From assembly GCF_000060345.1 (NCBI RefSeq), contig NC_008571.1, forward strand, positions 2,356,001-2,420,000: 64,000 nucleotides of DNA, in the 5' to 3' direction. The notes below the pieces were generated by a model. It did no database searches. It was not told where the DNA came from and worked only from the letters and a program-made list of their open reading frames with translations. Shown one piece after another: positions 9,207 to 18,617 of the stretch; positions within the stretch are counted from its first letter, which is position 1; every line of letters begins with the position of its first letter. The position numbers and the translations under genes are program-made. Source of the DNA: Christiangramia forsetii KT0803 (GTDB taxonomy: Bacteria; Bacteroidota; Bacteroidia; Flavobacteriales; Flavobacteriaceae).

Positions 9207-10802
9207 ATGAAAAGACTTTTATTAATCTTTTTTCTTGTTACCTGTTACTCTTATTCACAGGAAGAACACGCATGGATATACTTTAAAGATAAACCTAATG
9301 TAGAAGCGGCTCTAAACAATCCTTCCACTATCTTAAGCTCGAAAGCTATTCAGCGTAAATCGTTGCGTGGTACGCCAATCGATGAAAGGGATATTCCGGT
9401 AAATGAAGCATATATTTCTACTATTAAAACGCAGGAGAATATTTCGGTAAAGGCGAAGTCTAAATGGATGAATTGTGTTCATGTAATTGGATCATTAGAA
9501 GCTATCTCTAATCTAAGTAATCTGGGATTTGTTTCAGAAATCGAATTTGCGAATAAAAACATAAACTCAAGAGCTTCCGTAGAAAATAAAAAGTTAGAGA
9601 ACAAATTAGAAACCAATATTGATTTCAATTACGGTCTGGCATTAAACCAGACTAAGATGTTGAGTACCGATTATCTTCATGAAAATGATTATACAGGAGA
9701 AGGAGTCACCATAGCAGTGATGGATGGCGGTTTTGCAAATGTAAATACAATAGGAGCATTTGATAGGTTGAAATTGAATGGAAAACTGCTGGGTGGTTTT
9801 GATTTCACCAATAGATCTGGAAATTACAGTAATCCTGAATTAAGCAATCACGGAACACTGGTGCTTTCAAATATGGCCGGTTTTATTGAAAATAATTTTG
9901 TTGGAACCGCACCAGATGCAGCATATTATCTATTTATTACTGAAATTGGACCTACAGAAACTCCTGTTGAAGAAACTTATTGGGTGGAAGCTGCTGAAAG
10001 AGCAGATAGCCTGGGAGTAGACCTGATAAACACCTCTCTAGGCTATACATTATTTGATAATCCAGATTATAGTTATGCTCCTGAAGATATGGACGGCAAA
10101 ACTGCGTTTATTTCACGAGGTGCGAATATTGCCACAGAAAAAGGCTTATTGATAGTAACCTCAGCGGGGAACCGGGGAGAGGAAAATTATTTTAATATTA
10201 TCAGCGCTCCTGCAGATGCCAATGTTCTAAGTGTTGGTGGAGTAGATAGAAATAGAAATTATGTCACTTTCAGTTCTCGAGGACCTTCAGCAGATGGTCG
10301 CGTGAAACCAGATGTCGCCGCTCAGGGTTTAGAGATTGTTGCTATAGATCAGTTTAATAACCTGGTACAAGCCAGTGGAACTTCTTTTGCCTCTCCCATT
10401 CTTGCAGGTTCAGTTGCCAGTTTCTGGCAGGCCGATCCATCTTTGAGCAATCTTGAAGTAATGCAACTTGTAAAAGCGGCTTCAAGTTTATTTAACACAC
10501 CAAATAATAGGCTTGGCTATGGAATACCCGATTTTAGGAATGCGCTGTCAGATTTACTTGAAAGCAATCAGGATTCAGGGGAGCTTTTTCTATATCAAAA
10601 TCCGGTCGTCAATCAGTTAAAGTTCAATAATTCTACAGATCAAACTTACAATATCACTTTATTCGATATGCTTGGCCAGGTGATTTTACAAAAGGACCAG
10701 GTTCAGAATGAAATAGACCTTTCAGGTTTTTCTAAAGGAATTTATATTGCTATGTTTGAACAAAATAATTCCAGACAATCATTTCTTATTATTAAAAAAT
10801 AA
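9207..10802 (+). CDS. Secreted subtilisin-like S8 protease with type IX sorting domain
   Basis: The 531-residue protein has a signal peptide (LLLIFFLVTCYSYSQ), an N-terminal propeptide region and an S8 catalytic domain. The triad is D173 (VTIAVMDGGF), H215 (LSNHGTLVLSN) and S393 (GTSFASPILAGS), with the oxyanion Asn region at VTSAGNRGEEN. The last about 75 residues (starting LFLYQNPVVNQL, then YNITLFDMLGQVILQ and GFSKGIYIAMFEQ) form a type A C-terminal domain recognised by the type IX secretion system, so the enzyme should be exported across the outer membrane. The stop overlaps the next start (TAATG at 10800-10804), so it is translationally coupled to an unrelated enzyme gene. Confidence 0.94.
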   Translation: MKRLLLIFFLVTCYSYSQEEHAWIYFKDKPNVEAALNNPSTILSSKAIQRKSLRGTPIDERDIPVNEAYISTIKTQENISVKAKSKWMNCVHVIGSLEAISNLSNLGFVSEIEFANKNINSRASVENKKLENKLETNIDFNYGLALNQTKMLSTDYLHENDYTGEGVTIAVMDGGFANVNTIGAFDRLKLNGKLLGGFDFTNRSGNYSNPELSNHGTLVLSNMAGFIENNFVGTAPDAAYYLFITEIGPTETPVEETYWVEAAERADSLGVDLINTSLGYTLFDNPDYSYAPEDMDGKTAFISRGANIATEKGLLIVTSAGNRGEENYFNIISAPADANVLSVGGVDRNRNYVTFSSRGPSADGRVKPDVAAQGLEIVAIDQFNNLVQASGTSFASPILAGSVASFWQADPSLSNLEVMQLVKAASSLFNTPNNRLGYGIPDFRNALSDLLESNQDSGELFLYQNPVVNQLKFNNSTDQTYNITLFDMLGQVILQKDQVQNEIDLSGFSKGIYIAMFEQNNSRQSFLIIKK

Positions 10803-11749
10803 TGCCAGCTACCAATAGAATTACCGAACTATTCAATATAAAATATCCATTAATTCAAGCCGGAATGATCTGGGCCAGCGGATGGAAATTAGCCAGTGCT
10901 GTATCTAATGCCGGCGGATTGGGAATTATAGGTTCCGGTTCCATGTATCCAGACATTCTTAGAGAACATATTCAAAAATGTAAGAAGGAGACTGCAAAAC
11001 CATTCGCTGTAAATGTCCCTATGCTCTATCCTGAAATAGATAAGATCATGGAGATTATTATTGAAGAAGGCGTGAAGATCGTTTTTACCTCTGCCGGAAA
11101 CCCAAAAACCTGGACGAAACATTTACAGGATCACGGAATTAAAGTAGTTCATGTAGTTAGCAGTGTGAAATTTGCAATAAAATCTGAAGAAGCAGGAGTG
11201 GATGCTGTTGTTGCCGAAGGTTTTGAAGCTGGAGGACATAATGGTCGTGACGAAACTACCACGTTCACGCTTATTCCAATGGTAAAAGAAAAGATTTCTA
11301 TTCCTTTAATTGCTGCCGGAGGGATTGCGACAGGAAGCGGTATGTTGGCCGCGATGGTATTGGGAGCAGACGCCGTACAAATCGGAAGTCGGTTTGTAGC
11401 AACTCCAGAAGCTTCCTCTCATAAAAATTTCAAGGAAATGGTAGTGAATGCCAAGGAGGGCGATACGGTGCTAACACTAAAAGAATTAGCCCCTGTTCGC
11501 TTACTGAAAAACAAATTTTATAAGGATGTTCAGGATCTTTATTTAAAAACACCTAGCAAGGAAGATCTTATTGAATTATTAGGCAGAGCCCGTGCAAAGA
11601 AAGGTATGTTTGAGGGTGACCTTGAAGAAGGTGAACTTGAAATTGGACAAATTTCAGGACTTATTCACGAAATAAAACCTGCGGAAGAAATTGTAAATGA
11701 AATCATGACTAATTTCGAAAATGCAAAACAAGAAGTTAATAGCCTTTAA
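10802..11749 (+). CDS. Nitronate monooxygenase-like flavoprotein (NPD/FabK family)
   Basis: The 315-residue protein is a TIM-barrel flavoenzyme of the 2-nitropropane dioxygenase / FabK superfamily. Diagnostic segments are YPLIQAGMIWASGWKLASAVSNAGG near the start, AEGFEAGGHNGR with the conserved His, AGGIATGSGMLAAMVLGADAVQIGSRF (the FMN phosphate-binding region) and a short C-terminal tail. Family members oxidise alkyl nitronates or reduce enoyl-ACP; sequence reading alone does not separate these. The absence of other fatty acid genes here leaves the nitronate monooxygenase-like label as the safer one. The start overlaps the protease stop, and the 3' end overlaps the convergent DUF922-like gene by 4 bp. 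Confidence 0.86.
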   Translation: MPATNRITELFNIKYPLIQAGMIWASGWKLASAVSNAGGLGIIGSGSMYPDILREHIQKCKKETAKPFAVNVPMLYPEIDKIMEIIIEEGVKIVFTSAGNPKTWTKHLQDHGIKVVHVVSSVKFAIKSEEAGVDAVVAEGFEAGGHNGRDETTTFTLIPMVKEKISIPLIAAGGIATGSGMLAAMVLGADAVQIGSRFVATPEASSHKNFKEMVVNAKEGDTVLTLKELAPVRLLKNKFYKDVQDLYLKTPSKEDLIELLGRARAKKGMFEGDLEEGELEIGQISGLIHEIKPAEEIVNEIMTNFENAKQEVNSL

Positions 11750-12291
11750 AGAGTATATGCTTTAAATTTTTCTAATTCGTCTGCTACGAATTTTCTCCAT
11801 CGCATTTCCGCTGAACTGTTCTCACTATGCGAAGTTTCTTTATCAAACTGATTTTGCATGGCAACACGTTCAGACTCTATTCTGTTATAAAGTCTTTTAA
11901 GATCCTGGCGTATATTTCTCCCAATTTCATAATCATCTAATGCTTTTCTAAGCTTTCGCGCATGTAATTCTGAAATATCAAAGTGCAGTTGTTCATGTGC
12001 TAATAGATATTCTTCATTTTTAATATCCTTAACCCAGGAAAGGTTTGGATAGAAATTGGTGAAAACTTCATGTTTTAGAACAGGCACACCAGAGGCTGTA
12101 CTATAACTCCAACTATAACTAATTCCCGAATTGGTATTTGCTGAAAAAGAATTCGATTTATCCGGCTGCGCTTTAAAATCATTCCAGTTTAAGGGAAGTC
12201 CCTCCTGCCATTGAATTTTCTCCTGCTTTTCCTGAGAAAAAGTGATCATTGGAATCACCAGAAAAAACAATAAGCTACCTAAACTTTTCAT
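11746..12291 (-). CDS. Exported DUF922-like protein with HEQLH metal motif
   Basis: The 181-residue protein has a signal peptide (LLFFLVIPMITFSQ). The mature part contains WQEGLPLNWNDFKAQPDKSN and, centrally, LLAHEQLHFDISELHARKLR. The H-E-x-x-H motif followed by F and further His/Glu is typical of zinc metallopeptidases and fits DUF922, a family of predicted exported Zn proteases. A late basic, helical region (RRKFVADELEKFKAY type) closes the protein. The ATG at 12291 overlaps the OsmC stop by 4 bp, so it is probably translated with OsmC. Its substrate is unknown; protease activity is inferred only from HEQLH. Confidence 0.72.
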   Translation of the reverse strand: MKSLGSLLFFLVIPMITFSQEKQEKIQWQEGLPLNWNDFKAQPDKSNSFSANTNSGISYSWSYSTASGVPVLKHEVFTNFYPNLSWVKDIKNEEYLLAHEQLHFDISELHARKLRKALDDYEIGRNIRQDLKRLYNRIESERVAMQNQFDKETSHSENSSAEMRWRKFVADELEKFKAYTL

Positions 12292-12689
12292 GAGTATTTG
12301 AAAGATATAATCTTTTCAATATCCGGATGTAAACTGTGCAATACAGGACAGGTTTCTCCGGTATTTTCAAGGATCTTAGTCTCCTTTTCACCATAAGACT
12401 TCGGAAAGAGAATATCTACCTCAATTTTAGAAATTCTTCGTGGATTAGAAGCCATTGTTTTGGTTACTTCAGCAGAGGCTCCGTCCATATCAAGCCCCAT
12501 AGATTCAGCCTTAATTCCCATTACAGTTAACATACAGGTCGCCAAAGCATTGGCAACAGTATCGGTTGGAGAGAAAGCCTCGCCTTTTCCATGATTATCA
12601 ACCGGAGCATCAGTGATCATTTTAGAACTACTTTGAAGGTGTTCAGATTCGGTTCTAAGTCCGCCAAGATATTTAACTTTAGAGGTCAT
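12288..12689 (-). CDS. OsmC-family peroxiredoxin-like protein
   Basis: The 133-residue protein matches OsmC/YhfA proteins. It has the strand-rich N-terminus (KVKYLGGLRTESEHLQSS), the signature PTDTVANALATCMLTVMGIKAE with the first reactive cysteine, and the second cysteine in ENTGETCPVLHSLHPD. OsmC proteins reduce organic hydroperoxides through these two cysteines as cytoplasmic dimers. The start (12689) overlaps the stop of the LysM protein gene by 11 bp and the stop overlaps the DUF922-like start by 4 bp. The three genes therefore form a tightly packed unit, though their roles look unrelated. Confidence 0.92.
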   Translation of the reverse strand: MTSKVKYLGGLRTESEHLQSSSKMITDAPVDNHGKGEAFSPTDTVANALATCMLTVMGIKAESMGLDMDGASAEVTKTMASNPRRISKIEVDILFPKSYGEKETKILENTGETCPVLHSLHPDIEKIISFKYS

Positions 12690-14655
12690 TTGCTTCAGAT
12701 ATGGTTAGATCTTCATTTAACTGCAGAATATAAATGGCATCGTTTGTATAACCTCCGCCAGCGTTGGGCATATAATGAAACTTACTTTCATAATATTCGG
12801 TATAACCGGGATATTTTTCAAAAGACTCATAAAGATCTTCAGCAGAAGCAAGTCTTAAAAGTACATCCATAGTAAGATCATAGCCTCTTAAAGCATATTT
12901 ATTTGGCTCTATATTAAATCTTTCCTCGTAATCTTCTATAAAACCTTCAGAAGCTTTTGTATCATACTCTTTATCTACTGAAGGATAACGGAACTTTAAT
13001 TTCCCAAGGTGGTTATTAGAGACAATATCGCTTTCGTAAGCACTATTTTTATTAGTGGTAAGTAAGGTTACATCGTGATTTCTTGCCAACCTGTTCAAGG
13101 CTGAAGTGGTACTGCTAACCAGATTGATATTTTCTGATTCCAGAATGATCCAGTTTTCACCACCGGTCATCATCGCAGCTAATTCCTGCTCTGAAACAAA
13201 ATTATTACTTGGATTAATATTCCTTGCGGAAGGAAGGACATTATTCAGTTCGTTTTTAATCTGAAAAGATTTTCCACCTGCAATAATAATTACGTTTTTT
13301 CCGGGAGCATTTCTGGAAAAATAATCCAACATGGCTTTTTTCGTAAGTTCATCACCAGGATTAGATTGAAAAAGATTCTTGAACCCCCTCATACTTCTAT
13401 TAGAAAGTGGATTGATCACAGGGATATTACTGCTTTCCAATCTAGCAGCAGCAGCTTCCGAAGTTTTCTGAAGCAAGGGTCCAATGACGGCATCTACATT
13501 ATTAAAGTTATTAGCATTAATAATGTTTGCAACTTCATTTTCATTTCGCCTGGTATCGTAAACTTTTAAATTTGTAGAAATCCCCATAGATTTTGCTTTA
13601 TCTACCGCCATGAGAACACCACTATAAAAGTCTAAGGAAATTCTTACTACCCGTTCATTTAAAATTGTATTTCGGTAGGTACCTAAAGAATCGGTATCAA
13701 TTAGATCCAAATGATACGGTAACATTAAAACAATTTCTTTAGTGCTACGATTGTCTATAGACTCACTAAGATTCATTTTTGTATAGGCGTCCTCCCCTTT
13801 TCCGGTATAAGCATCATCGTCTATCTCTTTACCGTCCTTATTATTCTTCGGAACTTTTAATACCATCCCAAACTTTAACCCCTCTTTGAGTGCAGGGTTA
13901 AGTTGCTTTAACGAATCCTGGCTTACACCAAAACGTTCAGAAAGACTATATAAGGTCTCCTGAGGTTTTACTTCATAGAACCTGAATCTTTCATCGGTAA
14001 TAATTACCAGCTCATCTTCAAGAACATCTATCCCTACTCTTATCATCATTCCCGGCTGAAGAACTTCCACCCTCGGATTCAAACCCTGCAGTTCTTTGAC
14101 TGTCATTCCATACTTCCTGGCAATTCCATATTTGGTTTCTTTAGGAAGTACAATATGTTCTCTGGTACTTGTGATTTGTTTTTCCTGAGGCTTATTGGTT
14201 GCAACGGGAGTAGAATCTGGTTTGGTTACCATAGCAACCGATTCAGAAGAACTTCCTGAAGGAATTTTTACAGTCTCCCCCATTTGCAATTCTTTTGAAT
14301 AAAGTTGCTTGTTATATTTCTTTATTTCATCAATACTTACATTGTATTCTTTGGATAAACTGTAAAGTGTCTCCTTTTTCTTAACCGTATGTTCAATAAA
14401 TTCTGGAGTACCGGAAGTTTCTAACTTTTCTGAAGTAGCTTTCCCATCAATAGGAATTACCAGTTTTTCATTTAAACCAATTCCTTCGCGGGCACCAGGG
14501 TTATATTTGTAAATATCCTCCTCGTCTATACTGTAACTTTGGGAAATACTAAAAACCGTTTCCCCTTTTTTTACAGTATGATATTTATAGGACTGGGCAT
14601 TCGCCGAAGTCGCATAAATCTGAAAAAGAAAACATAATACAAATAGGTACTTCAT
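12679..14655 (-). CDS. Exported protein with four LysM domains and a PBP1-like receptor domain
   Basis: The protein (658 residues from the ATG at 14655; an in-frame TTG three codons earlier is less likely) has a signal peptide ending in TSANAQ. Four LysM domains follow: YHTVKKGETVFSISQSYS, EHTVKKKETLYSLSKEYNV, EHIVLPKETKYGIARKYGM and FYEVKPQETLYSLSERFGV. From about residue 310 a type I periplasmic ligand-binding fold follows (IVLMLPYHLDLID; NNVDAVIGPLLQKTSEAAA; IPVINPLSNRS). LysM binds peptidoglycan; the second half resembles the LivJ/LpoA-type receptor fold. The combination is common in Bacteroidota and suggests a wall-anchored sensor or regulator of peptidoglycan synthesis; that role is inference. 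guaA lies 33 bp upstream. Confidence 0.88.
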   Translation of the reverse strand: MKYLFVLCFLFQIYATSANAQSYKYHTVKKGETVFSISQSYSIDEEDIYKYNPGAREGIGLNEKLVIPIDGKATSEKLETSGTPEFIEHTVKKKETLYSLSKEYNVSIDEIKKYNKQLYSKELQMGETVKIPSGSSSESVAMVTKPDSTPVATNKPQEKQITSTREHIVLPKETKYGIARKYGMTVKELQGLNPRVEVLQPGMMIRVGIDVLEDELVIITDERFRFYEVKPQETLYSLSERFGVSQDSLKQLNPALKEGLKFGMVLKVPKNNKDGKEIDDDAYTGKGEDAYTKMNLSESIDNRSTKEIVLMLPYHLDLIDTDSLGTYRNTILNERVVRISLDFYSGVLMAVDKAKSMGISTNLKVYDTRRNENEVANIINANNFNNVDAVIGPLLQKTSEAAAARLESSNIPVINPLSNRSMRGFKNLFQSNPGDELTKKAMLDYFSRNAPGKNVIIIAGGKSFQIKNELNNVLPSARNINPSNNFVSEQELAAMMTGGENWIILESENINLVSSTTSALNRLARNHDVTLLTTNKNSAYESDIVSNNHLGKLKFRYPSVDKEYDTKASEGFIEDYEERFNIEPNKYALRGYDLTMDVLLRLASAEDLYESFEKYPGYTEYYESKFHYMPNAGGGYTNDAIYILQLNEDLTISEANDL

Positions 14656-14688
14656 TTTGATCAATTTAAGTTGAAATGGTCAATTCTA

Positions 14689-16218
14689 TTATTCCCATTC
14701 TATGGTTGCCGGTGGTTTAGAACTAATATCATATACCACTCTATTAACGCCCTTTACCCTGTTAATTATTGTATTGGATGTTTTCTGTAAAAATTCATAA
14801 GGTAAATTTACCCAGTCTGCCGTCATTCCATCGGTAGATTCAACTGCTCGAAGTGCTACAACCTGCTCATAAGTTCGCTCATCTCCCATTACTCCAACCG
14901 ACTGAATTGGCAGTAAAATTGCTCCTGCCTGCCATACTTTATCATATAACATCCAGTCCCTTAATCCCTGAATAAAAATATGATCTACTTCCTGAAGGAT
15001 CCTTACTTTCTCTTCTGTAATATCCCCTAAAATTCTAATCGCCAGTCCTGGTCCCGGAAATGGATGTCTGCCCAGTAATTCTTTATCTATTCCAAGTTCC
15101 TTTCCTACACGTCTTACCTCATCTTTAAACAACATTCTTAGAGGTTCCACAATTTTAAGTTTCATAAAGTCAGGTAAACCACCCACATTATGATGCGATT
15201 TAATAGTTACTGAAGGCCCGTTTACTGAAACAGATTCTATCACATCAGGATAAATAGTACCCTGTGCTAAATATACCACATCTTTAATCTCGTGCGCCTC
15301 ATCATCAAAAACTTCGATGAAAGTATTTCCAATCGCTTTACGCTTTTCTTCAGGATCACTTAATCCTTTTAGGGCATCCAAGAAACGTGCCGAAGCATCA
15401 ACGCCTTTAACGTTAAGCCCCATATCTTTATATTGATCAAGAACGCTCTCAAATTCATTCTTTCTCAACAATCCGTTATTTACAAAAATGCAATAAAGGT
15501 TTTTCCCGATAGCTTTATGCAGAAGTACCGCGGCAACTGTAGAATCTACTCCACCACTCAAACCAAGTACCACTTTATCATCCCCAACCTTCTCCTTTAA
15601 TTCTGAAACTGTAAGATCTACAAACTTACCAGGTGTCCAGGTTGCTTTAGTACCTGCAATCTTTATAAGGAAATTTTCAAGTAATTGTTTTCCGTCTGTT
15701 GAATGATAAACTTCAGGATGAAACTGTATCGCAAAAGTTTGTTCTCCTTCAATTCTATAGGCTGCATTCAGAACATCTGAAGTACTTGCCAGTCTCACTC
15801 CATTTTCAGGCAATCTGATGATAGAATCACTATGACTCATCCACACCTGGGAATTTTCTTTGATGTTTTCGAATAATGGTTCGGCATCCTTAATAACTGT
15901 AAGATTAGCTCTACCATATTCCCTTGTATCTGAAGGTTCTACTTTTCCCCCATGAAAATGGGCAAAATACTGAGCTCCATAACAAACAGCCAGAATGGGC
16001 AATTTTCCACGAATCTGAGAAAGGTCCGGATGCGGTGCATCTTCAGCTCTCACAGAAAACGGACTTCCGGAAAGAATTACCGCTTTAAAACCTGATAAAT
16101 CTTCCGGGATCTTATGATAAGGATAAATTTCACAGTAAATATTCAGCTCTCTAACTCTACGCGCGATAAGCTGCGTGTACTGCGAGCCAAAGTCTAGGAT
16201 GAGTACGTTGTTTTGCAT
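14689..16218 (-). CDS. guaA: GMP synthase (glutamine-hydrolysing)
   Basis: GuaA converts XMP to GMP using ATP and glutamine in the last step of guanine nucleotide synthesis. The 509-residue protein has an N-terminal glutamine amidotransferase domain ([18 protein letters not shown], nucleophile in [15 protein letters not shown], and [12 protein letters not shown]). An ATP pyrophosphatase domain follows with the P-loop [17 protein letters not shown], and the C-terminal dimerisation domain ends [17 protein letters not shown]. The ATG at 16218 ([11 protein letters not shown]) is chosen over an upstream in-frame ATG at 16254, because the family N-terminus and a consensus promoter at 16222-16254 both place the start there. 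The promoter suggests a leaderless or near-leaderless mRNA. Confidence 0.97.
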   Translation of the reverse strand: MQNNVLILDFGSQYTQLIARRVRELNIYCEIYPYHKIPEDLSGFKAVILSGSPFSVRAEDAPHPDLSQIRGKLPILAVCYGAQYFAHFHGGKVEPSDTREYGRANLTVIKDAEPLFENIKENSQVWMSHSDSIIRLPENGVRLASTSDVLNAAYRIEGEQTFAIQFHPEVYHSTDGKQLLENFLIKIAGTKATWTPGKFVDLTVSELKEKVGDDKVVLGLSGGVDSTVAAVLLHKAIGKNLYCIFVNNGLLRKNEFESVLDQYKDMGLNVKGVDASARFLDALKGLSDPEEKRKAIGNTFIEVFDDEAHEIKDVVYLAQGTIYPDVIESVSVNGPSVTIKSHHNVGGLPDFMKLKIVEPLRMLFKDEVRRVGKELGIDKELLGRHPFPGPGLAIRILGDITEEKVRILQEVDHIFIQGLRDWMLYDKVWQAGAILLPIQSVGVMGDERTYEQVVALRAVESTDGMTADWVNLPYEFLQKTSNTIINRVKGVNRVVYDISSKPPATIEWE

Positions 16219-16221
16219 GCG

Positions 16222-16254
16222 CAAAAATAGGAAATTGGGAAAAAATGAATGCAA
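16222..16254 (-). promoter_or_regulatory. guaA promoter with no room for a leader
   Basis: Reading the reverse strand, TTG (16254-16252), a 22-bp spacer and TATTTTTG (16229-16222) match the Bacteroidota consensus exactly. The guaA ATG begins four bases after the -7 element, so transcription should start at or next to the A of the start codon. Confidence 0.75.
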
Positions 16255-16400
16255 GGGATTTGATAAATTTTATCATTGTCTTCCGACATAAGATGTAAGA
16301 CCGCTCCGTTGATAGATTTAAGAAGTGAGATTTGATTTTAACTAATTGAAAATAGGTCTTTTAATCTGTATTAATTTTTCAAAAAGCAAAAAATTGTACT

Positions 16401-16790
16401 ATGAAATACATAAGTGCCATTGTTTTTTCCCTTGCTATTGTAATTGCTGAATATTTCTTAGGTAATTCTTATGTCTCCAGGGCAAATCCAGATGGAGTAA
16501 TTTCAGTAACAGGATCGGGTAGTGAGAATTTCACTTCAGACCATAATGTTTGGGAGAGACAATTTTCCAGGACCAGTGCTAACCTGGAACAGAATAAAGA
16601 AACGGTCTATGACTATCTTATTTCCAAGGGAATTAAAGCTGAAAACCTTGTTTTTAATTCAGTAAATACCGGTGAACAACAAGAGAATCAATATCAAAAT
16701 GGCAATTATGCAGGCAGTGTATTTAAAGGATATTTACTATCACAATCGGTAAAAATCGAATCAACTATGTGGACTGTATTTATTATGTAA
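16401..16790 (+). pseudogene. Truncated SIMPL-domain (DUF541) protein
   Basis: The 129-residue product begins like a SIMPL/DUF541 protein: a signal-anchor (ISAIVFSLAIVIAEYFLG), then NPDGVISVTGSGSENFTSD, and later ISKGIKAENLVFNSVNTGEQQE and LSQSVKIEST. Family members are about 230 residues, with a second half that completes the fold. Here the sequence stops after VKIES with the unrelated tail TMWTVFIM, and the rest is not found before the next gene. There is also a shortening in the helical segment SANLEQNKETV compared with what I recall of related proteins. It is therefore read as a 3'-truncated remnant. A promoter-like TTG-N23-TAATTTTT (16346-16379) is still present upstream. Confidence 0.7.
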
Positions 16791-16793
16791 GAA

Positions 16794-17168
16794 CTAAGGG
16801 CATGCTCTAACGAATTGATAATTAATTCCAAAATCACCAAAATCATCTAATTCAAGTCTATCGCTGGTAAGTACTATTATTTCATATCGTTCATTCCCGG
16901 TACCAATATCATTAAAATCCCTTATAGTTAAATTTTTTCCTGTAATAGAATAGTTACCAGAATTATTAGTATCCATAAAATTAATCTCGAAAGACCCATC
17001 ATTAAAAAATTCCCAATTATGTATGCGATTATTGCATTCCCACTCTACATACCAGATTCCCAAGATACCCTCCTTAACATCTACTGTAATTAAAGGTTCT
17101 TCAGCATCATCTGATGAACATGAAGCTCCAATTATCAAAAAAATCAATATGAAAATTAATTTTCTCAT
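16794..17168 (-). CDS. Small lipocalin-like lipoprotein
   Basis: The 124-residue protein (ATG at 17168; an in-frame ATG three codons upstream is also possible) has a lipoprotein signal peptide (IFILIFLIIGASC) followed by SSDDAEEP. The mature part begins ILGIWYVEWECNNRIHNWEF and continues with strands DGSFEINFMD, NSGNYSITGKNLTIRDF and YEIIVLTSDRLELDDF, ending FVRACP. This is the lipocalin-like pattern also seen at 7489-7881. A Cys in WECNN and one in the last residues could pair. It lies tail-to-tail with the truncated SIMPL gene, 3 bp apart. The ligand is unknown. Confidence 0.75.
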   Translation of the reverse strand: MRKLIFILIFLIIGASCSSDDAEEPLITVDVKEGILGIWYVEWECNNRIHNWEFFNDGSFEINFMDTNNSGNYSITGKNLTIRDFNDIGTGNERYEIIVLTSDRLELDDFGDFGINYQFVRACP

Positions 17169-17248
17169 AAACTGCACTTAAAACACTGAATAACAACAAT
17201 TTAATAAACTTCTTTGTTAAAGCGAAACTTTATCATGCAATATTTATT

Positions 17249-18616
17249 TTAACCTTGTAGTGTGTCCAATATCTCATCAATATCCTTCTCGGTAGTATCA
17301 GGATTGATAAAACAGAAACGAACCACACTTTCGTCTTTCCAGAGAGAAGGGGTCACAAGGGCAAAACCTGAATTATGGTTTCTGTAGGTCCAGTCCCTAT
17401 AATCTTCTGCACTCCACCCATTTCTTTTAAAAAGTACCACAGATAAACTTGCAGGTCTTACAAGCTCAAGATTCTCATTTTCTTCAACCTTATCAGCCGC
17501 AATTTTAGCTAATTCAATTCCACGTTCAATTGCTTCTTTATATTTATTAGTCCCATGCATGGCCAGAGAAAACCAAAGTGGCATTCCCCTAAGTCGTCGA
17601 GTAAGTTGTATTTGATAATCGGCAGGATTAAAGCCCTGGGCTCCTTCATCTTTAAAAATTTCCAGGTAAGCACCTTTTTGAGAATGTGCTTTTTTAGCAA
17701 GTTCCAGGTTTTTATAAATTACTGCTCCACAATCATAAGGGGAGAAAAGCCATTTATGAGGATCTATCGTAATGCTATCAGCTTTTTCTATTCCATTAAA
17801 TAAATGCCGAACAGAATTCGCAGCCAAAGCTCCACCCCCATAAGCACAATCTACATGTAACCATACATTTTCCTCTTCACAAGTATCTGCTATTCCCTTT
17901 AGGTCGTCAATGATCCCTGCGTTGGTTGTTCCTCCGGTAGCGACCACCGCAAACAGCCTGTTTCTATTCTTTTCACTAAGATTAACAATCGCAGTTTTCA
18001 AATCTTTTCCAGAAAGAAACTCGTCTCCCGAATCTATTAAATGAACATCGGCATCCATAACCTTAGCCATAGATTTTATGGAGCTATGGGCTCCTGTAGA
18101 AGTTAGCAACAGCGCACGCTCTTTTGCGTGATCAGATTTTTGTTCTCGCCATTCCTCTCTTGCCGTTACCAATGCTGAAAGATTCGCAGCCGTACCTCCA
18201 CTGGTAAAAACTCCGAAAGCCCCTTTGGGTAATTTCGTTAATGAAACCAGCCATTTCATTGCCTGGTTTTCACAAAAAATACCTCCTGCTCCTTCCATCC
18301 AATATGCTCCGTGAATACTGGAAGCTGAAGTCACCAGGTCAAACATAATAGCGGCTCGTGTTGGTGCTGCCGGTACAAATGCCAAATGTCTCGGGTGATC
18401 TATAGGAACCGTAGCCTTAACCAATACATCTTTAAACAACTGGAAAGCTTTTTCACCTCCTATTCCTTCAGAAGTTACAGTTTCTCCTACAAGTTTTAAA
18501 AGATCTTCTTCTTTCTTAGGTGAACCAAGTTCTGGGGTAATATTGGAGATACGATCTATGGTATATTTCATGACATCTAGCGTCATTTCTACCAGATTCA
18601 TATCTATAGTGTGCAT
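17249..18616 (-). CDS. Pyridoxal-phosphate group II decarboxylase
   Basis: The 455-residue protein belongs to the PLP-dependent group II decarboxylases (aromatic amino acid / glutamate / DABA type). Key segments are VFTSGGTAANLSALVTAREE (cofactor phosphate site), WLHVDCAYGGGALA with the conserved Asp that contacts the pyridine ring, and ITIDPHKWLFSPYDCG, where the Lys of DPHKW binds PLP. The substrate amino acid cannot be read from sequence. ATG at 18616 is taken as the start; an upstream TTG at 18631 would overlap bshC by 14 bp. The stop of bshC is 2 bp before this ATG, so the two are probably one operon. Whether the decarboxylase relates to thiol metabolism is unknown. Confidence 0.87.
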   Translation of the reverse strand: MHTIDMNLVEMTLDVMKYTIDRISNITPELGSPKKEEDLLKLVGETVTSEGIGGEKAFQLFKDVLVKATVPIDHPRHLAFVPAAPTRAAIMFDLVTSASSIHGAYWMEGAGGIFCENQAMKWLVSLTKLPKGAFGVFTSGGTAANLSALVTAREEWREQKSDHAKERALLLTSTGAHSSIKSMAKVMDADVHLIDSGDEFLSGKDLKTAIVNLSEKNRNRLFAVVATGGTTNAGIIDDLKGIADTCEEENVWLHVDCAYGGGALAANSVRHLFNGIEKADSITIDPHKWLFSPYDCGAVIYKNLELAKKAHSQKGAYLEIFKDEGAQGFNPADYQIQLTRRLRGMPLWFSLAMHGTNKYKEAIERGIELAKIAADKVEENENLELVRPASLSVVLFKRNGWSAEDYRDWTYRNHNSGFALVTPSLWKDESVVRFCFINPDTTEKDIDEILDTLQG

Positions 18617-18617
18617 T

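Noticed and set aside
10802-11749. FabK enoyl-ACP reductase
   Set aside because: The family includes FabK, but no fatty acid synthesis genes adjoin it; the nitronate monooxygenase-like label is safer.
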